A stretch of 15,007 nt of DNA from Rhodospirillaceae bacterium (lineage in GTDB: Bacteria > Pseudomonadota > Alphaproteobacteria > UBA7985): assembly GCA_002700865.1 (NCBI GenBank), contig PAFB01000130.1, forward strand, positions 1 through 15,007. The letters are read 5' to 3'. This document shows, one piece after another, positions 1 through 7,301 of this stretch. The translations under genes were made by a program, and so were the position numbers. Position 1 is the first letter of the stretch; the number at the start of each line of letters is the position of its first letter. The notes beneath the pieces are model-generated. The model made no database searches, was not told where the DNA came from, and saw only the letters and a list, made by a program, of their open reading frames with translations.

Positions 1-47
1 AAATTCAATTTTAAATAATATGGGTCCTTTGCATATTCGCGCCACTT

Positions 48-130
48 CCGCAAGCATAAGATGTAAATTTTAGATTGATTGTTTGATCCATTGATTTTTG
101 GTAGTGTTTTGTACCAATGAGTGCTTGCGG
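48..130. repeat. Inverted repeat arms flanking the gntR upstream region
   Basis: The 9-bp arm CCGCAAGCA (48-56) has an exact reverse complement, TGCTTGCGG (122-130), 65 bp away. The DNA between the arms is AT-rich and holds a second, smaller inverted repeat (98-117). The arms could be a pair of distant protein-binding half-sites or chance; the bases just outside them do not extend the match. No promoter hexamers could be assigned with confidence in 1-187. Confidence 0.35.
98..117. promoter_or_regulatory. Possible operator upstream of the GntR-family gene
   Basis: TTGGTA (98-103) and TACCAA (112-117) are exact reverse complements separated by 8 bp, 70 bp before the GTG start of the regulator gene. 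GntR proteins of the FadR subfamily bind TGGT/ACCA half-sites and often control their own genes. The 8-bp gap is wider than the standard TGGTNNNACCA layout, so this could serve a different regulator or a widened dimer. The same hexamers form the outer halves of the paired sites at 6558-6592. Confidence 0.4.
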
Positions 131-187
131 GCTCGAAGCCTGAAGAATAAGAGTTCCCGTGTTTAACCCCCGATTGAATGGGATCCC

Positions 188-811
188 GTGATAACGATTG
201 AACCCCTTCGCTCCCTACCGAAAAGTGCTGTCCGGGATGCTTGCGATTTCGTGGGACGGAACATCGTAGCCGGGACATACAGCATCGAAGGCAAGCTGCC
301 TCACGAGTCCGAACTCGGCGAGCGCCTCGGCTGCTCACGCACCGTCATACGCGAGATGACCCGACTATTGACGGCGAAAGGGATGGTTAATCCCGTTCGT
401 CATTTCGGTACGGCCGTCAGGCATCACCAGCATTGGAACCTGCTCGATCCAGACGTCGCCCTGTGGCACGAACTTGACTCACCGACCATCGACTTCATTC
501 GTGAAGAGCTAAAGGCGCTCATGGCCGCCGTACTGCCGCTTGCCGCAGGCAGCGCCGCACGCGCGCAACGGGAAAACCCCTCGGCAGAGTGCGATACGAA
601 TCGATACTCCCCTGAAGCTATCATGGTGATGATTTTCGATGCTGCCGGCGCGCGCGTCTATCAAAACGCCCGTGACCTGGGACTCCATTTCGCCCGCTTG
701 CAAGAACCGAATACTTTCAAAGATTCTCTGTACGAAAAGCTGCGCGACGCCGTCTGCGAAGGCCGCGCGGACGAAGCCAAGTCCTGCGCCGAATTTTTGC
801 TCGCTCATTAG
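188..811 (+). CDS. GntR-family (FadR subfamily) transcriptional regulator with degenerate FCD domain
   Basis: A 207-residue DNA-binding regulator. Residues about 10-78 form a winged helix-turn-helix: LPHESELGERLGCSRTVIRE is the typical GntR helix-turn-helix, followed by a wing ending in 'HFGTAV'. 'WNLLDPDVALWHE' (about 83-95) is the linker motif common in FadR-subfamily regulators of sugar-acid and carboxylate catabolism. The rest aligns loosely with the helical FCD ligand domain but is short for the family (usually about 230-250 residues in total). The FCD metal-ligand histidines look lost: the usual FH is FD in 'MIFDAAGARVYQN', and the 'EH' before the last helices is 'LYEK'. The start is GTG with GGGA 4 nt upstream, a close spacing; I found no upstream in-frame alternative. 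No catabolic gene lies beside it, so the target is unknown. It is either a regulator with altered ligand sensing or a decaying copy. Confidence 0.85.
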   Translation: MITIEPLRSLPKSAVRDACDFVGRNIVAGTYSIEGKLPHESELGERLGCSRTVIREMTRLLTAKGMVNPVRHFGTAVRHHQHWNLLDPDVALWHELDSPTIDFIREELKALMAAVLPLAAGSAARAQRENPSAECDTNRYSPEAIMVMIFDAAGARVYQNARDLGLHFARLQEPNTFKDSLYEKLRDAVCEGRADEAKSCAEFLLAH

Positions 812-1011
812 AGGCCGATCAAAGCCCCAGGACATCTCGCGCGTTAATGGGAGTTCCAGTGAAATCTGATCGCTACCGTTGGGCATCCGGCTGAGCTTAT
901 TTCGGCTCGCAGTGCCCTACGTTCAGGGACCAAAGGAGAGCATTGGAGCTTATGTGTGCCTCATCCAAACGTCGCGCAGCGCCCAAGCAAGCGTCAAACG
1001 GGGCCGCTGAT
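812..1011. other. Intergenic stretch after the GntR gene, no gene seen
   Basis: About 200 bp between the regulator stop and the porin terminator. I see no start codon with a convincing ribosome binding site, no RNA gene and no clear terminator for the regulator. The two flanking genes converge here. Confidence 0.5.
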
Positions 1012-1051
1012 AAAAAAAACGGGACGCTAAGCCTGCCCGGCCCGGCGCCCC
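1012..1051 (-). terminator. Rho-independent terminator of the porin frame
   Basis: Read on the minus strand, GGGGCGC (1051-1045) pairs with GCGTCCC (1027-1021), seven pairs including one G-T wobble, around a GC-rich loop. It is followed almost directly by eight Ts (1019-1012). It lies about 67 bp beyond the porin TAA stop, as expected for the 3' end of that transcript. Confidence 0.8.
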
Positions 1052-1118
1052 ATTAAGGAAAAGAACCCGCACCCATCCGCCTCTCTAGAGTGCAGAAGAT
1101 GCGTTTCTGTTCATGGCT

Positions 1119-1739
1119 TTAGAATGCGATCTTGGCACCGACGGCGCCGCCTTCATCCCCTGCATCATAGGACGCATAGAAGTTCAGGCCGCCAAGATCG
1201 TAACCCAAACCAAAGGTTGGTTGCAGATCCTGATCGACGCTGAGACTCAAGTCGAACGCGTCTACCGAAGTGGACGCTGTAACGCTGTAGAAGAGGCCAT
1301 TCTTCTTATGCTCTTCCGTAGCCTTGTTGTAGACAGTCGCGTCTACGCCCAATCCAGCAATTTCCATAGACGCGGATAGGCCCCAGTCGTTGCTGCTGTC
1401 GATCACGGCATTTACCGCCATGTCACCAAAGGCATAACTCAAGCCAAGGTCCCAGCCCGCGATGTCCAAAAAGTCAGCCGGATTGATGACCGCTGTGTCA
1501 TCCGTCGGGTCGCCATCCGTGCCCAGCTTGACATCAACAGCCGCAGAGAGGCCGCCCATATCAATCGTACCGCCGGTGAGAATCTCCAGATTAGCGTCCA
1601 AAGCGCGTCCGGGGCGAATATCAACAGCGATATAAGGACTGGTGCCTAGAAGGCCGATGCCCTCAATGATCGCAACAACCCCGTCTGCATCAATGTCAGC
1701 AGCGTCGCCAGCATCGCCGAAGCCGGTCACACCGCCAGC
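1119..1739 (-). pseudogene. C-terminal barrel part of the porin, downstream of the amber codon
   Basis: This frame is exactly in phase with the upstream porin frame and is separated from it only by the TAG at 1740-1742. It encodes 206 residues, starting AGGVTGFGDAGDAAD, with alternating short hydrophobic beta strands and acidic loops such as GTDGDPTDDTAV. The last residues are AVGAKIAF followed by TAA. A terminal Phe is the recognition signature of outer-membrane beta-barrel proteins for the BAM complex, so this is the real C-terminus of the porin. A GTG at 1730-1728 could in principle restart translation, but the product would have no signal peptide and could not reach the outer membrane. 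It is best read as the remnant of one interrupted porin gene, functional only with readthrough, suppression or a sequencing correction. Confidence 0.75.
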
Positions 1740-2966
1740 CTAATCACCGGTCTGCAGTGTCAATTTACCAAAGCCGCCCTCGATAAAGATCGATGCATCA
1801 GTCGCCGTGACAACCTTTGACGCATTATCGAGGAAGTAGTTGGTCGCTGAGGAATCAACCCCCTCAACACACACCGCACCAATCACCATTTTCGTCGATG
1901 AAGACTGCAACTTCACTTCCGCGAAGGGCCCTGCATATACTTCGGCCTCTACCACGGTGTTCGAGCCAAACTCAACAACAGCCAATCCGGCACTAGCTGT
2001 CGAAGCGGACAGTGCTGAGCTCGTTGCTGTCGGCGAGTCATCAGACAGAATAGGAACACTTGAAACCAACCCCGGCAAGTGGACAGCAACGCCTTTTCCA
2101 GCACCATTATCTGCGGCCAACACTATGGCGCTTGGTATTCCCGGCACAGATTTGGCGGTTATCGATGAACCGCTGCCAGTGATAAAAATGGATTGCCCAA
2201 GTTTACCAGCGGGCAAATATGCGCTTGATACGATGCTTTCACCTCTCCCGGTCAAGGCACCTCCGTTATCAGTTTGCTTAAACAAGATAGGGGTAACAAC
2301 ACCAATGGCAGGGGGAGAGTACGACCCTCCAATCTGAGGAGTACTGCCGGACGCAATGATCCGAGAACTAGCGCCGCTGCCCGTTACACGATAAGCGTTG
2401 ATGTTAGTTAAGCCAAGAGAGGTTTGAAAATCGAGCCACATTACGCCCGCTTGCTGTGCCACGCGGCCCGCAATTTTGCACATATTGCTAGCGGCGAGGG
2501 CGCTGGGGACGCTGAGGCCGTGGGCGGTTTTGGTTGCGTCGACGGAGTGCCAGGATGAGTTGATTTTCACGCCGACAATATTGGCAGCGCTGATCTGCTG
2601 ACCACCCGACACGTTGTAAACCACCCCTTCGAGGTCAGTCCCACCGGCAACAGTCATCTTGATCAAGTGCTTGCCGCCAGCGACGTCGGCACCGTTGGTG
2701 TCGTAAGCGTCAAATTCCAACTCAGCCGCCGTACCAATGCTGAACGCCGCGCCGTACTTGATGCCATGGTCGGTCGTACCGGCTGCGCTGAGTGACAGGC
2801 TTACTGAATTGTAGGCTGAAACGAAGGAAAGATTGCCTTCGTTTTTTCCGAGGCCGAATTCGACCCCCATATCTATGGAACCGCCGAGCGTAACATCGAC
2901 CGCGCCAACGGAACCCGCAGCAGCAACGGCTGCCAGGCTGGACCCCGCAATCAGGAACTTTTTCAT
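1740..2966 (-). CDS. Porin-like outer-membrane protein, N-terminal part ending at in-frame amber stop
   Basis: A 408-residue product with a signal peptide (KKFLIAGSSLAAVAAAGSVG) and a probable cleavage before VDVTLGGSIDMG, the usual start of mature alphaproteobacterial porins. I chose the ATG at 2966 because GGAG (2978-2975 on minus) lies 8 nt upstream; the in-frame GTG at 2972 would be only 2 nt from it. Residues about 22-135 are barrel-like. About 140-370 are rich in Ser, Gly, Ala and Pro, contain two Cys (about 163 and 366), which is rare in porins, and use less GC-biased codons. Barrel-like sequence resumes at 'VVTATDASIFIEGGFGKLTL'. The frame ends at TAG (1742-1740) but continues in phase to a true C-terminal Phe at 1122. 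The joined frame would be about 615 residues, long for a family usually of 300-400. Expected role: passive uptake of small solutes across the outer membrane. As written, the product lacks the C-terminal strands and probably cannot assemble. Confidence 0.7.
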   Translation of the reverse strand: MKKFLIAGSSLAAVAAAGSVGAVDVTLGGSIDMGVEFGLGKNEGNLSFVSAYNSVSLSLSAAGTTDHGIKYGAAFSIGTAAELEFDAYDTNGADVAGGKHLIKMTVAGGTDLEGVVYNVSGGQQISAANIVGVKINSSWHSVDATKTAHGLSVPSALAASNMCKIAGRVAQQAGVMWLDFQTSLGLTNINAYRVTGSGASSRIIASGSTPQIGGSYSPPAIGVVTPILFKQTDNGGALTGRGESIVSSAYLPAGKLGQSIFITGSGSSITAKSVPGIPSAIVLAADNGAGKGVAVHLPGLVSSVPILSDDSPTATSSALSASTASAGLAVVEFGSNTVVEAEVYAGPFAEVKLQSSSTKMVIGAVCVEGVDSSATNYFLDNASKVVTATDASIFIEGGFGKLTLQTGD

Positions 2967-2976
2967 TTTCACTTCT

Positions 2977-3095
2977 CCAAAAAAGATTCAAGAGACCGGT
3001 TACTTTGTGAGTGGGGTTTTTTGGTTGAGCAGGCCGCACCTAACTCAAGCCCCGGGTTGTGGTCTCTGATGCTCTTTTAAAAGAATCTTTTTTGG
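2977..3095 (-). promoter_or_regulatory. Porin mRNA leader: long inverted-repeat arms overlapping the ribosome binding site
   Basis: CCAAAAAAGATTC (2977-2989) is the exact reverse complement of GAATCTTTTTTGG (3083-3095), and AGAGACC (2991-2997) is the exact reverse complement of GGTCTCT (3061-3067). In the minus-strand transcript these would form a 13-bp plus 7-bp stem, with a 15-nt bulge on one side, one unpaired base on the other and a 63-nt loop. The stem ends in the GG of the GGAG Shine-Dalgarno sequence. A second CCAAAAAA copy (3024-3017 on minus) could pair instead with the same U-rich segment in an 8-bp hairpin. This is consistent with translational control of the porin; no matching known riboswitch is recognised. 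Confidence 0.55.
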
Positions 3096-3213
3096 TCGAC
3101 GGGAGAATTAGCGATTATTGCGTTCGTGCAGCGTTTCTAGTGGCATAATAGCCACCCTTAGTGGCAGGAGCCGGGAAATTTTCTCGCAATATGTCGGGAT
3201 CGTGTCATTTGAC

Positions 3214-3246
3214 AAAAAACGGCCCAATCCGGGGAGAACTGGGCCG
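3214..3246 (-). terminator. Rho-independent terminator downstream of ettA
   Basis: CGGCCCA (3220-3226) and TGGGCCG (3240-3246) form a perfect 7-bp stem with a 13-nt loop. On the minus strand it is followed by six Ts (3219-3214). On the plus strand it is followed by a weaker CTTTTC, so it may act both ways. It lies about 290 nt past the ettA stop and upstream of the porin leader, so it separates the two transcripts. Confidence 0.75.
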
Positions 3247-3309
3247 CTTTTCGAACTAAATTGCGGGCGGAGAAGTGAAAGGCCATTGGAAACGGTGGCC
3301 AGCTCTTAC

Positions 3310-3330
3310 CCTTGATCCTTGATCCTTGGT
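3310..3330. repeat. Three tandem heptamers (CCTTGAT/CCTTGAT/CCTTGGT)
   Basis: Two exact copies and one single-mismatch copy of a 7-bp unit lie end to end in the ettA-porin intergenic region. It is short enough to be a slippage product with no role. Confidence 0.5.
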
Positions 3331-3536
3331 CCACTGCCTTGAGGCGTTTCGTCGTGTGCGATCTCGGAAACACCGGAAGCGGGGATCTGCTGGGACTCTT
3401 AATAAGGAATCTTTAAAAGGTAAAGAGGAAAGTTGCTTGATACCTTAGCGTGAGCCCGGATCCGTGTAGGAAGCGACGCTGCCCCGTCGCCGGGCCCGGG
3501 CCGCTTCCCCTCAGCCACCCGCGCAGGCGGAGGCGG

Positions 3537-5219
<1,683 letters not shown>

Positions 5220-5350
5220 CGTGCCGCTTTCCCCATTTTCCAAGAGTAAGGTTTAGTCGCTAGATAGGACGGCGATGGGGGCCTGTCTATGGTCAGTCGT
5301 TTAAGCTATAAGACTCGCATAACATTCAACACATACGGGTGGAGCGATTT

Positions 5351-5920
5351 ATGGCTGTTCGTGGCGCATTTATCCTGATTCTCGCGCAAGTCGCGCTGTG
5401 GGGTGGCGCACCTGCGGGGTTGGCGCAGGTCTCCAATGATCGACCGCCACCGGGGTTTTACAGCCAGTCCGGAACCTGCTCGCTCAAAGATGCTGTCATC
5501 ACGTATCGGGACGACCGGCATGAAGTGAACCTACAGTTTGATGCACTGGGGCAGTTGATGATCGTGGATGTGATGCTGCCGCTCGATGGCGTGAGCAGTC
5601 CCTACGGCGGGCGGGTGTTTGGCGGCTACAGCTACTTCAGCTCACCCACAGGGTTCCAGCTCAAAGACTCCGAGGCGGTCTTTACCATCACCGGGCGATC
5701 AGGACCGGGGGCGCACGGGCTGTACTTCGACTACGGAACGGAACGTTGGTTTGGCTTTGCGGAGCGGGTCTGTGCCGACAATGACTGGCTGCGCAATATC
5801 CGGCGCAAGACGGGACCATTTCTGGTCGATATGATGAACCGCGGGGATATCGATATCGGCGTGCGGATCCAGGATATGGCCCGGCTGGTAGACCGGGCCA
5901 TGGATCGTCCTGTGAACTGA
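5351..5920 (+). CDS. Secreted protein of unknown function
   Basis: I do not recognise the family. The 189-residue product begins with a signal peptide (VRGAFILILAQVALWGGAPA, probable cleavage after GLA before QVSND), so it is likely periplasmic. I chose the ATG at 5351 because GGAG (5341-5344) sits 6 nt upstream; an in-frame GTG at 5339 overlaps that site. The mature part has two Cys ('GTCSLKD' and 'RVCADND') that could form a disulphide, a beta-rich middle with many Gly and aromatic residues ('YGGRVFGGYSYF', 'GLYFDYGTERWFGFAE'), and a helical, charged C-terminal third ('RRKTGPFLVDMMNRGDIDIG'). It is divergent from ettA with about 130 bp between starts, and converges on the fasciclin gene with 47 bp between stops and no clear terminator there. 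No enzyme motif is evident. Confidence 0.75.
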   Translation: MAVRGAFILILAQVALWGGAPAGLAQVSNDRPPPGFYSQSGTCSLKDAVITYRDDRHEVNLQFDALGQLMIVDVMLPLDGVSSPYGGRVFGGYSYFSSPTGFQLKDSEAVFTITGRSGPGAHGLYFDYGTERWFGFAERVCADNDWLRNIRRKTGPFLVDMMNRGDIDIGVRIQDMARLVDRAMDRPVN

Positions 5921-5967
5921 GTCCGGGAACTGACGCCTCAAGGCCCCTGTCGCAGACTGGTTCGCCC

Positions 5968-6471
5968 TTAGTTGGACGGCGGCAGGATCACGGCGTCGAT
6001 GACGTGGATCACACCGTTAGAGGTTTCGATATCAGCGGCAACGACCGTTGCGTCACCGACAATCACGGCTTCGCCTGTCGCGTCGATGGAAATCATCATG
6101 CCAGACGCTGTTTCCGCTTCGAGTGCCTGCCCGATCAAGTCCGTGGACATCACTTTACCCGGTACGACATGGTAGGTGAGGATCGAAGTCAGAGTGCCCA
6201 GACCTTCTTCAGCCAGCAGGCTTTCAACCGTGCCTTCAGGCAGGGCGGCAAAGGCGTCATCGGTTGGCGCGAACACTGTGAACGGGCCATCGGACTTCAA
6301 GACGTCGACCAGACCAGCAGCCTGCACAGCCGCAACAAGCGTGTTGAAAGCGCCGGCTTCGACCGCCGTATCGACGATGTCGGCTTTCATATCGGTGGCG
6401 GCGGCGGTGTTCACGGCGCCAAAGGACAAAGTTGCAACGGCAAAGGCAGCAGTAACAAAGAGCTTTTTCAT
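5968..6471 (-). CDS. Secreted fasciclin (FAS1) domain protein
   Basis: A 167-residue exported protein with one FAS1 domain, a fold linked to adhesion or extracellular matrix and common as a small secreted protein in alphaproteobacteria. The signal peptide is KKLFVTAAFAVATLSFGAVN with cleavage near TAAA before TDMKAD. The FAS1 marks are all present: the H1 motif 'FTVFAPTDDAFAALP', the YH motif 'ILTYHVVPGKV' and the H2 motif 'NGVIHVIDAVILP' at the C-terminus. I chose the ATG at 6471 for its signal peptide and GGGAG about 10 nt upstream; an in-frame start at 6570 would add a charged stretch that hides the signal peptide. It is on the same strand as the hydroxylase gene but 160 bp downstream, with paired operator-like sites in that gap, so it probably has its own promoter. 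The C-terminus abuts the end of the convergent secreted-protein gene. Confidence 0.93.
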   Translation of the reverse strand: MKKLFVTAAFAVATLSFGAVNTAAATDMKADIVDTAVEAGAFNTLVAAVQAAGLVDVLKSDGPFTVFAPTDDAFAALPEGTVESLLAEEGLGTLTSILTYHVVPGKVMSTDLIGQALEAETASGMMISIDATGEAVIVGDATVVAADIETSNGVIHVIDAVILPPSN

Positions 6472-6557
6472 GGTGGGTAATCTCCCTTTATAGGTGTGGC
6501 GGATCGATCCTGAATGCCGCGGAGGTGCGGCACGCAAATCTTCACCTAGAAGGGATT

Positions 6558-6592
6558 TTGGTATTACCACTGCGACGAAATGGTCATACCAA
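6558..6592. promoter_or_regulatory. Paired TGGTNNNACCA operator-like sites upstream of the fasciclin gene
   Basis: Two perfect TGGTNNNACCA sites are present: TGGTATTACCA (6559-6569) and TGGTCATACCA (6581-6591). Their centres are 22 bp apart, close to two helical turns. Together they form a larger inverted repeat with 12-bp arms (6558-6569 and 6581-6592) and a single mismatch. TGGTNNNACCA is the operator pattern of FadR-subfamily GntR regulators such as PdhR and LldR. They lie 88-120 bp upstream of the fasciclin ATG and 40-74 bp after the hydroxylase stop. The regulator is not proven; a GntR-family gene lies at 188-811 in this window. Confidence 0.6.
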
Positions 6593-6631
6593 TCACAGAG
6601 CCGTTAGTTCGGCGTGACTGGAGAAGAGGGC

Positions 6632-7297
6632 TTAGACCCGTCCCTCAGGCAAGGCCGCAACGATGTGCACCCGCGGCGCAAGTCCCCCGTTTACAGCCGT
6701 ATGGTAGCCTCGGGTGTCGGTAAAGTAGACGTGGCCGTCGGCGGGTAAGTGCGTGCAATGGTTGTTCACGATGAACAAACTGCCGGGATTGGTTACGATT
6801 GGAATGTGGAGCCGAGGCTCTGGATCGCGGTGCCAGGAATTGGCGTTATAAGAGACCTTCCGCAGAATCCTCATGCGCCCGATCTTCATATATTGGCTCA
6901 GCGTGGAATGGACTTCAGCGAAGTAGGTGTCTGCGAGGTCAGGGACGAATTCGCTGAATTGAGCTTCGTCCACCGGGTCTTCAAAGGCTTCCTCCTGATA
7001 CCGCTCATCGGCCCGCATGTGATAGAGCCCGGAAAGATCGCTTTGCGACCAGGGCCCCTGATGCCCGGGCCGCTGGGTCAGGGGAATGGCGCCCCATACG
7101 TCATCTGAAAACCCCTTACGCCGCTCCACTTCACGCAGGGCTTGGCGCAGCTTCCCAATGTCGAACCGGATATCAAGACGCTGGATTTCCGGTGACGGCT
7201 GAAAGGACGCGACTTCATCCCGAGCAACCGGTCGGCGCAATCCGTCTTGGAAATCAGCAAGCGAAAGCGATGGAGCGCGGTCACCGGGGTAGGACAT
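6632..7297 (-). CDS. Aspartyl/asparaginyl beta-hydroxylase-like 2-oxoglutarate/Fe(II) oxygenase
   Basis: A 221-residue cytoplasmic protein whose C-terminal half carries the double-stranded beta-helix oxygenase motif. The iron ligands would be His156 and Asp158 in 'NSWHRDPEPRLHIPI' and His199 in 'DTRGYHTAVNGG'. Arg162 and Arg209 ('PRVHIVAAL') sit where members of this family bind 2-oxoglutarate or align conserved Arg. The N-terminal 100 residues are not recognised. Such enzymes hydroxylate the beta carbon of Asp/Asn in proteins or of small amino-acid compounds. It starts at ATG with GGAG 8 nt upstream, only 4 bp after the stop of the flavoprotein gene, so the two are almost certainly co-transcribed and a shared substrate or pathway is likely. 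A small-molecule role fits this catabolic context better than protein hydroxylation, but that is inference. Confidence 0.75.
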   Translation of the reverse strand: MSYPGDRAPSLSLADFQDGLRRPVARDEVASFQPSPEIQRLDIRFDIGKLRQALREVERRKGFSDDVWGAIPLTQRPGHQGPWSQSDLSGLYHMRADERYQEEAFEDPVDEAQFSEFVPDLADTYFAEVHSTLSQYMKIGRMRILRKVSYNANSWHRDPEPRLHIPIVTNPGSLFIVNNHCTHLPADGHVYFTDTRGYHTAVNGGLAPRVHIVAALPEGRV

Positions 7298-7301
7298 AAG
7301 A

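Larger units (their letters stand above)
3096..3536. other. Intergenic region between ettA and the porin
   Basis: About 440 bp without a convincing gene. It contains the terminator at 3214-3246, a small hairpin GTGGC/GCCAC around ATAATA (about 3140-3155) whose minus strand reads TATTAT and could be a porin -10 element, and a tandem heptamer (3310-3330). A GC-rich structured patch lies just beyond the ettA stop: GCGACG 3473-3478 with CGTCGC 3485-3490, or alternatively GGAAGCG 3469-3475 with CGCTTCC 3502-3508. No tRNA or rRNA signature was seen. The porin promoter must lie here, but no -35 hexamer could be assigned. Confidence 0.5.

Noticed and set aside
1740..1742. UAG decoded as pyrrolysine
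   Set aside because: Pyrrolysine is used mainly in methylamine methyltransferases of organisms with pyl genes. No pyl gene is visible here and a porin is not a known host, so a nonsense change or sequence error is simpler.
1840..2337. 165-residue open frame on plus strand opposite the porin insert
   Set aside because: Considered as a separate gene because this part of the porin looks foreign, but it has no ribosome binding site or motif, and the minus frame is continuous with the barrel on both sides.
2970..2972. GTG as start of the porin
   Set aside because: It is only 2 nt from the GGAG Shine-Dalgarno sequence; the ATG at 2966 has 8-nt spacing and gives a normal signal peptide.
3096..3536. 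Possible tRNA or small-RNA gene in the long ettA-porin gap
   Set aside because: No cloverleaf arms or T-loop consensus were found; the hairpins there are explained by a terminator and a GC-rich patch.
6472..6570. Longer N-terminus for the fasciclin protein
   Set aside because: It would place a charged 33-residue stretch before a clear signal peptide and bypass the GGGAG site before the ATG at 6471.
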